Notes under the pieces: model-generated
Databases searched by the model: none
Told to the model about the DNA's origin: nothing
The model's input: only the letters and a program-made list of their open reading frames with translations
Made by a program: the position numbers and the translations under genes
Part shown: in pieces, positions 18,054-26,040 of the stretch
Layout of the letters: every line of letters starts with the position of its first letter
How positions within the stretch are numbered: the first letter of the stretch is position 1
Source: Gracilimonas sp.
GTDB lineage: Bacteria > Bacteroidota > Rhodothermia > Balneolales > Balneolaceae
NCBI RefSeq assembly: GCF_017641085.1
Contig: NZ_JAEPPI010000002.1
Span: 806,001-870,000, forward strand
Direction: 5' to 3'
DNA length: 64,000 bases

Positions 18054-18713
18054 ATGAAACGATTTATACTATCTGTTTTTCTATGTTTAGGAATTTCCGG
18101 CATGAATGTTATGGCACAGGTTGACTATGAGGATGATATACAACCGATCTTTAACGCCAGTTGCACAAGTTGCCATGGAGGACAAAGTGGAGTCACCCTT
18201 ACCAGCTATTCGGCAACGATGAACAGTGAAGGTTCTCAATATGACAAGAAAATAGTGATACCGGGAGAACCGGATAACAGTCCGTTGGTAGATAAAATTG
18301 AACCGAACCCACAGTTTGGTGCCAGAATGCCACAGGGAGGGTCGTTAAGTGATCAGCAAATCAGTCTCATCAGGCAATGGATAGCTGAGGGAGCTAATGA
18401 AGTTGCAACTTCGAATGAAGTAATTGCCGAGTTACCCGACGGTTTTGAACTGAAAGGAAATTACCCAAATCCATTTAATCCGACCACAAATATTACCTTT
18501 AGTGTACCCGAAGCGGTTTCATATCAGCTGAAAATATATACAGCTCATGGTGCTTTGGTTGAGGAGATTGCAGGAAATGCTTCAGCGGGCGAGACATCGG
18601 TTCCGGTGAGTTTTAGCAATCAGCCATCGGGAATCTACTTTTATCAACTCGTGGCCATTACCGCTAACGAACGCTACCTGCTGGGTTCCGAGAAAATGAC
18701 GCTAGTCAAATAG
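18054..18713 (+). CDS. Secreted cytochrome c-like protein with T9SS sorting domain
   Basis: About 219 residues. A signal peptide (MKRFILSVFLCLGISGMNVMAQ) precedes a single c-type haem motif CTSCH within FNASCTSCHGG and a downstream RMPQGG that can supply the axial Met, as in planctomycete-type cytochrome c domains. A C-terminal Por/type A sorting domain follows (GNYPNPFNPTTNITFSV, then SGIYFYQLVA and KMTLVK). The protein should be exported by type IX secretion and anchored at the surface. A GTG lies in frame at 18048, but GAGAGG six bases before the ATG at 18054 decides the start. No redox partner gene adjoins. Confidence 0.88.
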   Translation: MKRFILSVFLCLGISGMNVMAQVDYEDDIQPIFNASCTSCHGGQSGVTLTSYSATMNSEGSQYDKKIVIPGEPDNSPLVDKIEPNPQFGARMPQGGSLSDQQISLIRQWIAEGANEVATSNEVIAELPDGFELKGNYPNPFNPTTNITFSVPEAVSYQLKIYTAHGALVEEIAGNASAGETSVPVSFSNQPSGIYFYQLVAITANERYLLGSEKMTLVK

Positions 18714-18717
18714 GTGT

Positions 18718-18771
18718 AAGTTTCAAGGTGTTAGGTTTTAGAATCGGCTAAAACCTAACACCTTGAAACTT
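18718..18771. repeat. 23-bp perfect inverted repeat between convergent genes
   Basis: Positions 18718-18740 and 18749-18771 are exact reverse complements around an 8-base loop (GAATCGGC). It sits 4 bp after the cytochrome stop and 18 bp before the recN stop on the other strand. No T-run follows on either strand, so it is either a bidirectional terminator of the stem-only kind or a dispersed palindrome. Confidence 0.85.
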
Positions 18772-18788
18772 GCCCCTAAAACCTCCTG

Positions 18789-20495
18789 TCAATTTTTAAA
18801 GGTATTCTTCTCTATAAGTTCACGGGCGCTGTTAAGGGCCGATTCTGAAATTTGGGAACCGCTCATTAAGCTGGCTATTTCATGGATGTGCTCTTCATCC
18901 GAAAGCGGGATGATTTTCGAAACGGTTCGTTCGCCCTCTTCAGCTTTAGCTACTTTGTAGTGTTTGTGGGCCTGACTTGCAATTTGAGGCTGGTGCGTGA
19001 TCGCAATAATCTGGCAGTGCTCCGATAATTTACGCATGGAAGCTCCCACTTTTTCAGAGATCTCCCCGCTGATTCCGGTATCAATTTCATCAAATATCAT
19101 AACCGGGAGGCTTTGCTCTTTTGCCAGAATGGATTTCAACGCCAGCATTACCCGACTGATCTCGCCGCCCGAAGCAATTTTGGCCAGTGGCTTAGGCTCC
19201 TCACCTTTATTAGTGGATATGAACATGCGCAAGTCATCGCAGCCGGTTTCGGTGCATTCTATCTGTTTGCCTTCCACTTCAACCCAGCCATTGTCGGATA
19301 GCAGCCAATCTACCCGTACATCCAGTTTGGAATGAGGAATTCCCACTTTGGCCAGCTCCTGTTGAATTTGAACAGCGAGCTCTTCTCCAATCTTAAGTCG
19401 GGTTTGGTGAAGCAGAATGGCCTTGTCTTTCAGCTCCTTCGCCTGCATTTGTATTTGATTTTCAAGCTTCTCGATTTCAAGGTCGAAGTTATCAGCAATG
19501 GAAAGCTCACGCTGAATTTCATGAAGATAGCTGATGAGTTCCGGTAAATCACGCTGGTATTTTTTCTGAAGGCGGTTCAGTTCCGACTGCCGCTGGCGGA
19601 GCTCTTCCAGCCTCTTTGGGTTGAACTCAATACTGTTGCGGTATCGCTCAGCAAAAGCGATGGCTTCATTCACACTTACCCTTGCGGCGTTAATTTCCTT
19701 AAGATAATTTTCGAATTCAGGTTCAATACGTGCAAGGTCTTCCAGGTTCAGCTTCAGAAAATTCAACAGCTGTACGATGTTGCCGTCATCAGTATCCGCC
19801 ATCTCGGATATAGCGGCTGCCTTCTGATCAAGCACTTCTGCATTATCCAGCAGATTCATCTCCGACTCCAGCTGTTCCAGGTATATTTCCCCAAGCCGTG
19901 CTTCTTCCAGTTCCTGCACTTGGAACCGGTACAATTCCGTCTTCTCCTGAAGCTCGTTTTCTCTCTTTTGAAGTAAACGCAGCTCTTTTTGAAGCTCGGT
20001 CATTTTCTTGTATTCAGCCTTGTAATCTTTAAGAATAGGCTCCACCTCACCAAAACCATCAATTACTCCCTGGTGATTCTCTTCTTTCAGCAAAAGCTGA
20101 TGATCATGCTGACCGTGTAAATCTACCAGTAAATCTCCTGCTGCTTTCAGTACACCTATGTTAACCGGAGTATCATTAATGAAAGCACGACTTCCTGTAT
20201 TCCGAATTTCCCGGCGCAGTATCAGGTATTCACTGAATTCAACCTCGTTTTCTTCAAGCAGGGCTCTTAAGTCGGCATCTTCTCCCACCCGTATGGTTGC
20301 TTCTGAGATGGCTTTGTCTTTTCCCTGGCGGATTACATCGGTGTCGGCCCGTTCACCCAGAATCATATTCAATGCTCCAATAATAATCGACTTCCCGGCA
20401 CCCGTCTGCCCGGTCAAAATATTCAACCCTTCCTCAAAATCGACCTCCAACTCATCAATGAGCGCAAAATCTTTTATGTATAAGCTTTTTATCAT
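18789..20495 (-). CDS. recN: DNA repair protein RecN
   Basis: SMC-like ATPase, 568 residues, acting at double-strand breaks in the nucleoid. N-terminal MIKSLYIKDFALIDELEVDFEEGLNILTG has the RecN pattern, with Walker A TGQTGAGKS at about residues 28-36. Long coiled-coil arms follow (about 150-370), then the ABC signature IASGGEISRVMLALK, Walker B MIFDEIDTGISG and the H-loop IAITHQPQIASQA. It converges on the cytochrome gene. Upstream lies the small S23 gene on the same strand. Confidence 0.97.
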   Translation of the reverse strand: MIKSLYIKDFALIDELEVDFEEGLNILTGQTGAGKSIIIGALNMILGERADTDVIRQGKDKAISEATIRVGEDADLRALLEENEVEFSEYLILRREIRNTGSRAFINDTPVNIGVLKAAGDLLVDLHGQHDHQLLLKEENHQGVIDGFGEVEPILKDYKAEYKKMTELQKELRLLQKRENELQEKTELYRFQVQELEEARLGEIYLEQLESEMNLLDNAEVLDQKAAAISEMADTDDGNIVQLLNFLKLNLEDLARIEPEFENYLKEINAARVSVNEAIAFAERYRNSIEFNPKRLEELRQRQSELNRLQKKYQRDLPELISYLHEIQRELSIADNFDLEIEKLENQIQMQAKELKDKAILLHQTRLKIGEELAVQIQQELAKVGIPHSKLDVRVDWLLSDNGWVEVEGKQIECTETGCDDLRMFISTNKGEEPKPLAKIASGGEISRVMLALKSILAKEQSLPVMIFDEIDTGISGEISEKVGASMRKLSEHCQIIAITHQPQIASQAHKHYKVAKAEEGERTVSKIIPLSDEEHIHEIASLMSGSQISESALNSARELIEKNTFKN

Positions 20496-20498
20496 TGT

Positions 20499-20531
20499 AA
20501 TTATGGATTTTGAATTAGGAATTATGGATTT
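20499..20531. repeat. Short direct repeat between recN and the S23 gene
   Basis: AATTATGGATTT occurs at 20499-20510 and again at 20520-20531 (period 21 bp), separated by TGAATTAGG. It is one of several AT-rich repeats of TGAATT-like words in the intergenic DNA of this window. Confidence 0.6.
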
Positions 20532-20875
20532 CTGCTCTGAGTGGTTTTTACAATCGAAGTTAGAATATTAATTATTTCATCAATCTGAAGTAAGTAAGAA
20601 TCTAAGTTGATGTTTGTAAGATCACTTTCCTTTAATAAGCGTAACCAGTATCTGGTTTCTCTTGCTTCTTTAGAGGAAATGGACATCTTAAAGATAAAGT
20701 CTTTTTTTGAGAATCCGGCTAATGCTTCTTCAATATTCGCTCCGATACTTGTTCCACTTCTTAAGAGTTGCTTTGAAATGATATATTCTTTTTGCTGAAC
20801 TAATTTTCTGTAAAGGTGAATAATACTCAATGAAAATTCAAAGCTTTTATCCTGGATGAGATTCTTTTTAACCAT
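20522..20875 (-). CDS. Four-helix bundle protein (S23 / 23S rRNA intervening-sequence family)
   Basis: 117 residues, all-helical, matching the four-helix bundle (TIGR02436-like) family: FEFSLSIIHLYRKLV, then LRSGTSIGANIEEALAGFSKKDFIFKMSISSKEARETRYWLRLL. First described as ORFs in 23S rRNA intervening sequences, relatives are common as free genes in Bacteroidetes and often lie next to AT-rich repeats, as here on both sides. Proposed roles (RNA binding, variability-associated modules) remain unsettled. The start ATG at 20875 is 120 bp from the divergent rluD-like gene. Confidence 0.88.
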   Translation of the reverse strand: MVKKNLIQDKSFEFSLSIIHLYRKLVQQKEYIISKQLLRSGTSIGANIEEALAGFSKKDFIFKMSISSKEARETRYWLRLLKESDLTNINLDSYLLQIDEIINILTSIVKTTQSRNP

Positions 20876-20879
20876 AATG

Positions 20880-20915
20880 AATGAATTTAAAATTCAACAT
20901 TTAAAATTTAGAATT
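20880..20915. repeat. AT-rich palindromic repeat upstream of the S23 gene
   Basis: Self-complementary words (GAATTTAAAATTC at 20883-20895, then TTTAAAATTTAGAATT to 20915) flank the S23 gene on the side opposite the repeat at 20499-20531. This could mark a small mobile or exchangeable cassette. Confidence 0.45.
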
Positions 20916-20999
20916 ACTAAGTAAGAGCAGGTAAAAGCCAATTCCTTACAAAAAATCTTCTCGGATAAAACAAAGCTTAAAAGTGCTTACCTTTTGGCT

Positions 21000-22016
21000 A
21001 TGGAAAAGAAAGCAGGCAAAGACCGACAGAGTACAATTTACGAACACACCGTCCCGGACGGGCAGCATACTGATATCCGTCTGGATAAATATATTACCTC
21101 CTTTGTGGAAAATGCTTCACGAACGAAAGTGCAGGAAGCCATCAAAGACGGCTACGTGGAAGTGAATGGAAATAAGGAAAAACCGTCGTACATCATGCAG
21201 CCGGGAGACGAAATATTCATCGAGCTGCCACAGCCCCCTCCCCCGGAAGCCAAGCCTGAGAAAATGGATCTTAATATTGTTTATGAGGATGATGAGATTA
21301 TCATCGTGAACAAAGAAGCCGGAATGGTGGTGCACCCCGCATATGGAAACTGGTCGGGTACTATGGTCAATGGCCTGATGTATCACGTGGATGAGCTGGC
21401 CGGTGATGATGAGGATGAGAACCTGCGCCCGGGCATCGTTCATCGCCTGGATAAAGACACCAGTGGGTTGTTGGTTGTTGCCAAGAACGATGAAACACTG
21501 GCTAAACTCAGCGGTTTGTTTCAGGAGAAAGATGTGGAACGAACCTACTGGGCTATCGTCTGGGGAACACCGGAAGAAGAAGGCACCATCGAAGGTGATA
21601 TAGGCAGATCTAAACGCGACCGGAAGCTGATGACCGTGAAACCGGAAGGACAGGGCAAATCAGCCGTCACCCATTACAAAGTACTTGAATATTTTGACTA
21701 CCTGAGCCTGGTTGAAGTAAAGCTCGAAACCGGACGCACACATCAGATCAGGGTGCACTTTGCCCATATGGGTCATCATGTATTTGGAGACCCAACCTAT
21801 GGCGGAACTTCCGTACGTTATGGTCCCAATACCGGTTCCCGAAAATCCATGTTTCATAATCTGATCACCGGACTTGGCCGGCAAGCTCTTCATGCCAAAA
21901 CCCTTGGTTTTGAGCATCCTGCAACCGGCGAAATGGTTAGTTTTGATTCGGAGTTACCTAAAGACTTCCAGCATGTACTAACGATGCTTCAAGAAAACTG
22001 TAAGCAGGAATACTAA
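21000..22016 (+). CDS. RluA-family 23S rRNA pseudouridine synthase (RluD-like)
   Basis: 338 residues. An N-terminal S4 RNA-binding domain (RLDKYITSFVENASRTKVQEAIKDG, about residues 25-85) is followed by the synthase domain with the catalytic motif HRLDKDTSGLLVVAKN (Asp near 151) and the downstream GRTHQIRVHFAHMGHHVFGDPTYGG. It isomerises specific uridines; RluD targets helix 69 of 23S rRNA, but target choice cannot be read from sequence. A TTG is in frame at 20994; the ATG at 21000 is preferred. Confidence 0.93.
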   Translation: MEKKAGKDRQSTIYEHTVPDGQHTDIRLDKYITSFVENASRTKVQEAIKDGYVEVNGNKEKPSYIMQPGDEIFIELPQPPPPEAKPEKMDLNIVYEDDEIIIVNKEAGMVVHPAYGNWSGTMVNGLMYHVDELAGDDEDENLRPGIVHRLDKDTSGLLVVAKNDETLAKLSGLFQEKDVERTYWAIVWGTPEEEGTIEGDIGRSKRDRKLMTVKPEGQGKSAVTHYKVLEYFDYLSLVEVKLETGRTHQIRVHFAHMGHHVFGDPTYGGTSVRYGPNTGSRKSMFHNLITGLGRQALHAKTLGFEHPATGEMVSFDSELPKDFQHVLTMLQENCKQEY

Positions 22017-22061
22017 TACTAACATTTCTCAATCAAAGCCTGATTTAATTATACTTTACGC

Positions 22062-23138
22062 ATGGGATTACTGATTTTTTATTTGATACTGGCTATTGGA
22101 GTCTCCTTTTTGTGCTCCATTCTGGAAGCCGTACTACTTTCTATTACGCCATCATTTGTGGCTGTGCTGGAGCGGGAAGATGCCAAAAGTGGAAAGATAC
22201 TGCGCGATTTAAAGCAGGATATCGATCGCCCGCTTTCTGCGATATTAAGCCTTAACACCATAGCGCACACCGTGGGTGCTGCCGGAGTAGGAGCCCAGGC
22301 ACAGGTGGTATTTGGGAACGCCTACGTTAGTATTACCTCGGCTATACTCACCCTGCTGATTTTGGTGTTCTCTGAAATCATCCCCAAAACCCTTGGTGCT
22401 ACTTACTGGAAAAAGTTATCCGGTTTTGCAGCACGTGTTACTAATGTACTCATCTATATTACATACCCCTTGGTGTTGCTGTCACAGGGAATCACAAAAA
22501 TACTTTCCAGTGAAGAAAAACAACCCACGGTAAGTCGCGAAGAATTTAGTGCGATGGCGGACGTGGGTTTCGAAGAAGGCGTTTTTGAAGAAGGTGAATC
22601 GAATATCTTTAAAAACCTGATTCGGTTTCGGTCGCTGCGAGTCAAGGATATTATGACGCCGCGTATAGTAGTGGTGAAATTTCAGGAAGATCAAACCATT
22701 AAAGAAATCCTGGATAAAAAAGACGAGCTGCGGGTATCCCGGATGCCTGTTTTTGGGGAAGATGATGAAGACATCACCGGCTATGTGTTGAAGAACGATC
22801 TGTATTATAATCTTTCGGAAGAGAACGGGGATAAAAAGCTGAAAGAAATAAAACGGGAGGTGCTGATTGTGCCGGAAACCATTTCCCTGAAAACCCTTTT
22901 TGAACGCCTTCTCGAGAAACAGGAGCACATTGCAGTGGTGGTTGATGAGTATGGCGGTCTCTCCGGTGTTGTGACCATGGAGGATGTAGTAGAAACCTTG
23001 CTGGGTATGGAAATCGTAGATGAGATTGACGCCATAGAAGACATGCAGAAGCTGGCTCGCCAAAAATGGAGAGAGCGGGCTAAACGCCTCGGTATCGTTC
23101 TTCCGGAAAAGCTAAAACAGCAGAGCGAGAAAGCTTAA
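22062..23138 (+). CDS. CNNM-domain / CBS-pair membrane protein (hemolysin C/CorB family)
   Basis: 358 residues. The CNNM (DUF21) transmembrane domain spans about 1-170, with three to four helices and the family motif FSEIIPKTLGATYW. Two CBS domains follow (about 190-315; MTPRIVVVKFQEDQTIKEI, then HIAVVVDEYGGLSGVVTMEDVVE). Relatives transport or regulate Mg2+ or Co2+. The CorC_HlyC domain that normally follows is absent and the protein ends in a basic tail, so it is a short form. Its stop TAA overlaps the lysC stop on the other strand in a shared TTAA. Confidence 0.9.
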   Translation: MGLLIFYLILAIGVSFLCSILEAVLLSITPSFVAVLEREDAKSGKILRDLKQDIDRPLSAILSLNTIAHTVGAAGVGAQAQVVFGNAYVSITSAILTLLILVFSEIIPKTLGATYWKKLSGFAARVTNVLIYITYPLVLLSQGITKILSSEEKQPTVSREEFSAMADVGFEEGVFEEGESNIFKNLIRFRSLRVKDIMTPRIVVVKFQEDQTIKEILDKKDELRVSRMPVFGEDDEDITGYVLKNDLYYNLSEENGDKKLKEIKREVLIVPETISLKTLFERLLEKQEHIAVVVDEYGGLSGVVTMEDVVETLLGMEIVDEIDAIEDMQKLARQKWRERAKRLGIVLPEKLKQQSEKA

Positions 23139-23147
23139 AACAGCTTT
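23130..23147. terminator. Small hairpin over the convergent CNNM and lysC stop codons
   Basis: AAAGCT (23130-23135) and AGCTTT (23142-23147) form a 6-bp stem around the overlapping stops, with T-rich DNA after it on the plus strand. It is a weak bidirectional terminator candidate that lies within both reading frames. Confidence 0.4.
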
Positions 23148-24496
23148 TTATGTATTCGCTGAGCAACCCCGATCAGCTCTTCATTATTTAGCACCAGGTT
23201 GAGAATTCGTTTTTCCTTGCTGAATGAAATCAGGTCAAGCGGGACGTCTCCGAGCGCGCCAAAAATATGTTCAGTCAGCTTTTGGGCAGAGTTTACAGAG
23301 CATCCAATCAAGGTTAAAAGACCCTTGTCTTTTGCCAGGCTTACGTTCCCAACTTCTATAAACTCTTTGGAAAGAGTATCCAGTAAAGAAGAATCGGACA
23401 GGGCGATGGTAACAGAAGCTTCGGTGGTATTTACGGCATCAACGGCCAGCCGGTGCTTTTCCAAAACAGAAAAGACTTTAGTGAGAAAAGAGTAGCCCAT
23501 TACCGTTTCATATGCACTGATAGTGAGTGTAGCTACATCTTGCTTAAACGAGATAGCCAGCACATCCAGGTCGTGATGAGATTCTCGAATAATCTTAGTC
23601 CCGGAGGCTTCAGGTTCAAACATGTTTTTCACAAAAACAGGGATGTTCCGCTCCTGCGCCGGTTTTAAAGTGGAGGGATGAAGCACTTTTGCTCCGAAAT
23701 AGGCCATTTCCGTGGCATCAAAATAGCTCATCTCATCCAGGGGTTTTGCTTCCGGTATGAACCGGGGGTCGCTGGTGTAAATCCCACTCACATCGGTCCA
23801 GATTTCAATGGTTTCAGCATTAACCGCGCCGCCAATCAGGCTGGCGGTGTAATCTGATCCCTCAAAGCCAAGAGTGGTAATGGTCTTCTTTGGCGATTCC
23901 CCATAAAAACCACCGATAATGGGGATAAATCCGTTTTCAAGAACAGTTTCCAGCGAACCACAACGCTGATTAATTTCCAACAGATTGGGATTGGCCTTTC
24001 CATACTCAGCGTCTGTTTTGATGATTTTTCGGGCCTCGATATGTTGCGTCATCATGTTCAGGGCAAGTCCACATTGAGCAAGCAGATACGATGAGATTTG
24101 TTCGCCCATCCCGGCTATAGCATCTTTCATTTGCGGTGAAAGGGTGCCCTGCCGCTCCGTGTAAGTGAGTAGTTTATTCAGCTTGCCGATTTTAGCTTCT
24201 GTGTTCCTCCGGCAGCTGTCTTTAATCAGCTTATTCTTTTCATGCGGATTTTCTTCCAGGAAGTCTTCAACGATTTTGTTATGTCGGTTTTTTATGCCAT
24301 CAGATATTTCCAGGGCTTCATTTAGTTTACCCTGTCCGGCAAGTTCACCGGCCTCCACCAATAGTCGGGTGGTTCGGGCAGTAGCGGATACCACCACTAC
24401 CGGAAATTCATATTTGCTGATGATTTCTAATACCTGCTTCCAGGATTTGTGGTCGGCCATGGAAGTGCCGCCAAATTTAAGTACGTTAATCTGCAT
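23135..24496 (-). CDS. lysC: Aspartate kinase
   Basis: 453 residues. It phosphorylates L-aspartate, the first step to lysine, threonine, methionine and diaminopimelate. N-terminal KFGGTSMADHKSW is the ATP-binding signature; GFEGSDYTASLIGGAVNAETIEIWTDVSG is the aspartokinase core. Two ACT regulatory domains at about 310-450 suggest feedback control by lysine or threonine. It is monofunctional, with no homoserine dehydrogenase domain. lysA lies about 1.5 kb further along on the same strand but separated by a plus-strand gene. Confidence 0.96.
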   Translation of the reverse strand: MQINVLKFGGTSMADHKSWKQVLEIISKYEFPVVVVSATARTTRLLVEAGELAGQGKLNEALEISDGIKNRHNKIVEDFLEENPHEKNKLIKDSCRRNTEAKIGKLNKLLTYTERQGTLSPQMKDAIAGMGEQISSYLLAQCGLALNMMTQHIEARKIIKTDAEYGKANPNLLEINQRCGSLETVLENGFIPIIGGFYGESPKKTITTLGFEGSDYTASLIGGAVNAETIEIWTDVSGIYTSDPRFIPEAKPLDEMSYFDATEMAYFGAKVLHPSTLKPAQERNIPVFVKNMFEPEASGTKIIRESHHDLDVLAISFKQDVATLTISAYETVMGYSFLTKVFSVLEKHRLAVDAVNTTEASVTIALSDSSLLDTLSKEFIEVGNVSLAKDKGLLTLIGCSVNSAQKLTEHIFGALGDVPLDLISFSKEKRILNLVLNNEELIGVAQRIHKKLF

Positions 24497-24809
24497 AAAT
24501 AGGCTTGTTGTAAATGAGGGGTAAAAATAAGAGGATTCCCTGCCTATTCCATGTCAAATCCGGAATTATGTTCCGGGTGTTTGCCACAAAATCTCTAAAG
24601 CAGGAAATGAGAGAAGGTTGCTAAAATAAAGTTCCGAATAGAACATGGATGAGGAAGATCTTACGGATTTTCGCAGAGGTAATATGAAATAATTGAACTA
24701 CTTTTCTGCGATCATCTGCCCCATCCCCTTTATCCATGTTCATTTATTGGTGTTTTAGAGATTTTGAGGCAGATAAGATACTCGTCTGAAGAAACGGTAT
24801 CTTTATGGT
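24497..24809. other. 313-bp divergent region between lysC and the BaiN-type gene, with large foldable element
   Basis: No coding frame of note. It carries a small hairpin CGGAA/TTCCG (24561-24575) and the long interrupted inverted repeat listed separately (24583-24770). A TATCTTTA -7-like box at 24798-24805 lies four bases before the ATG at 24810. I looked for a lysine riboswitch in the lysC leader and cannot support one by eye. Confidence 0.5.
24583..24770. repeat. Interrupted inverted repeat of about 190 bp, candidate structured RNA or decayed MITE
   Basis: The outer arms 24583-24599 and 24754-24770 pair over 17 bases with one mismatch. Second arms GAACATGGAT (24641-24650) and ATCCATGTTC (24732-24741) pair perfectly. 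GATC/GATC (24657-24660, 24710-24713) and CGCAGA/TCTGCG (24672-24677, 24705-24710) give inner stems, overlapping by one base. The arms are nested in the right order for one long cruciform or RNA fold. Confidence 0.6.
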
Positions 24810-26033
24810 ATGAGTGAAGAGAATCTACAAGTTGCGGTTATAGGCGGGGGAGCGGCCGGCTTTTTCAGTGCCATTTCCGCAAAGCGCCATCATCCTGAAG
24901 CCAAAGTTACTATCTATGAAAAAACGGATAAACTACTCGCCAAGGTGCGAATTTCCGGGGGCGGAAGATGTAATGTAACCCACCATTGTTTTGATATTCG
25001 GGAATTGGTGAAATTTTATCCGAGAGGAGAGCGGCCTCTGAAAAAGGCATTCGGGATGTGGTCGCCAACCGACACAGTGCATTGGTTTGAAAGCCGGGGT
25101 GTAGAGCTCAAAACCGAATCGGATGGCCGCATGTTTCCGGTTACCGACGATTCCGAAACCATCATTAACTGCCTGATGGAGGAAACGCAAAAGTTGGGAA
25201 TAGGAATCAAAACCAAGTCGAATATTAAGAGCATCAGTAAAACCGAAAATGGGTATGAATTGGGATTCCATCGAGGGGGGCGTACATCAGCTGATAAAGT
25301 AATTGTGGCAACCGGAGGCAGTCCACGTACCAAAGGATTTGATTGGCTGCGTGAGCTTGGTCACGAGATCGAAGAGCCGGTTCCTTCTCTGTTTACTTTT
25401 AACATGCCGGATGAACCGATTAAGGAGTTAATGGGGGTTGTGGCGGAACCGGTTGCAATAAAAATTATGGGTTCTAACCTGAGCAGCAGTGGTCCATTAC
25501 TCATTACGCATTGGGGAATGAGCGGGCCGGCTGTGCTGAAACTTTCGGCTTTTGGGGCACGGGACTTTCATGCCATGGATTACGATTTCAAGATCCTGCT
25601 AAACTGGACAGGGGAAAGGCCGGAGCAGGAAGTGCGGAGTATTTTGAAAGAAGTGGAAGACAACCATCCCAAAAAGAAAATTGCAAATGTAAATCCATTT
25701 GAGCTGCCGGGAAGGCTTTGGGAATTCCTGCTGGGCAAACTTGATCTGAGCGATGATATGATCTGGCAAAACATGGGCAAAAAGAACATTAACCGGTTGG
25801 TACACTTGCTTACCAACGATGTGTACCAGGTTAAAGGGAAAACTACTTTTAAGGAAGAGTTTGTAACCTGTGGTGGTATAAGTTTGACGGATGTAGATAT
25901 GAAAACCATGGAGAGCCGAAAATCACCGGATCTTTATTTTGCAGGTGAAGTGCTGGATATCGATGGCGTAACCGGCGGTTTCAACTTTCAGGCTGCATGG
26001 ACTACCGGTTATATATCGGGGAAGTTGAATTGA
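24810..26033 (+). CDS. BaiN/HI0933-family FAD-dependent oxidoreductase
   Basis: 407 residues of the YhiN/HI0933-like flavoprotein family. The Rossmann FAD motif VAVIGGGAAGFFSAIS sits at the N-terminus. The family signature KVRISGGGRCNVTHH follows, then VATGGSPRTKGFDW and the C-terminal GEVLDIDGVTGGFNFQAAW. Relatives include BaiN, which reduces bile-acid intermediates, and enzymes annotated as aminoacetone oxidase; the true substrate in most bacteria is unknown. The ATG at 24810 is only four bases after a TATCTTTA box, so the mRNA may be nearly leaderless. Confidence 0.9.
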   Translation: MSEENLQVAVIGGGAAGFFSAISAKRHHPEAKVTIYEKTDKLLAKVRISGGGRCNVTHHCFDIRELVKFYPRGERPLKKAFGMWSPTDTVHWFESRGVELKTESDGRMFPVTDDSETIINCLMEETQKLGIGIKTKSNIKSISKTENGYELGFHRGGRTSADKVIVATGGSPRTKGFDWLRELGHEIEEPVPSLFTFNMPDEPIKELMGVVAEPVAIKIMGSNLSSSGPLLITHWGMSGPAVLKLSAFGARDFHAMDYDFKILLNWTGERPEQEVRSILKEVEDNHPKKKIANVNPFELPGRLWEFLLGKLDLSDDMIWQNMGKKNINRLVHLLTNDVYQVKGKTTFKEEFVTCGGISLTDVDMKTMESRKSPDLYFAGEVLDIDGVTGGFNFQAAWTTGYISGKLN

Positions 26034-26040
26034 AAAGATT

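Noticed and set aside
24497-24600. Lysine riboswitch in the lysC leader
   Set aside because: I could not find the conserved junction motifs by eye; the available leader before the inverted repeat is also too short. A covariance-model search would decide.
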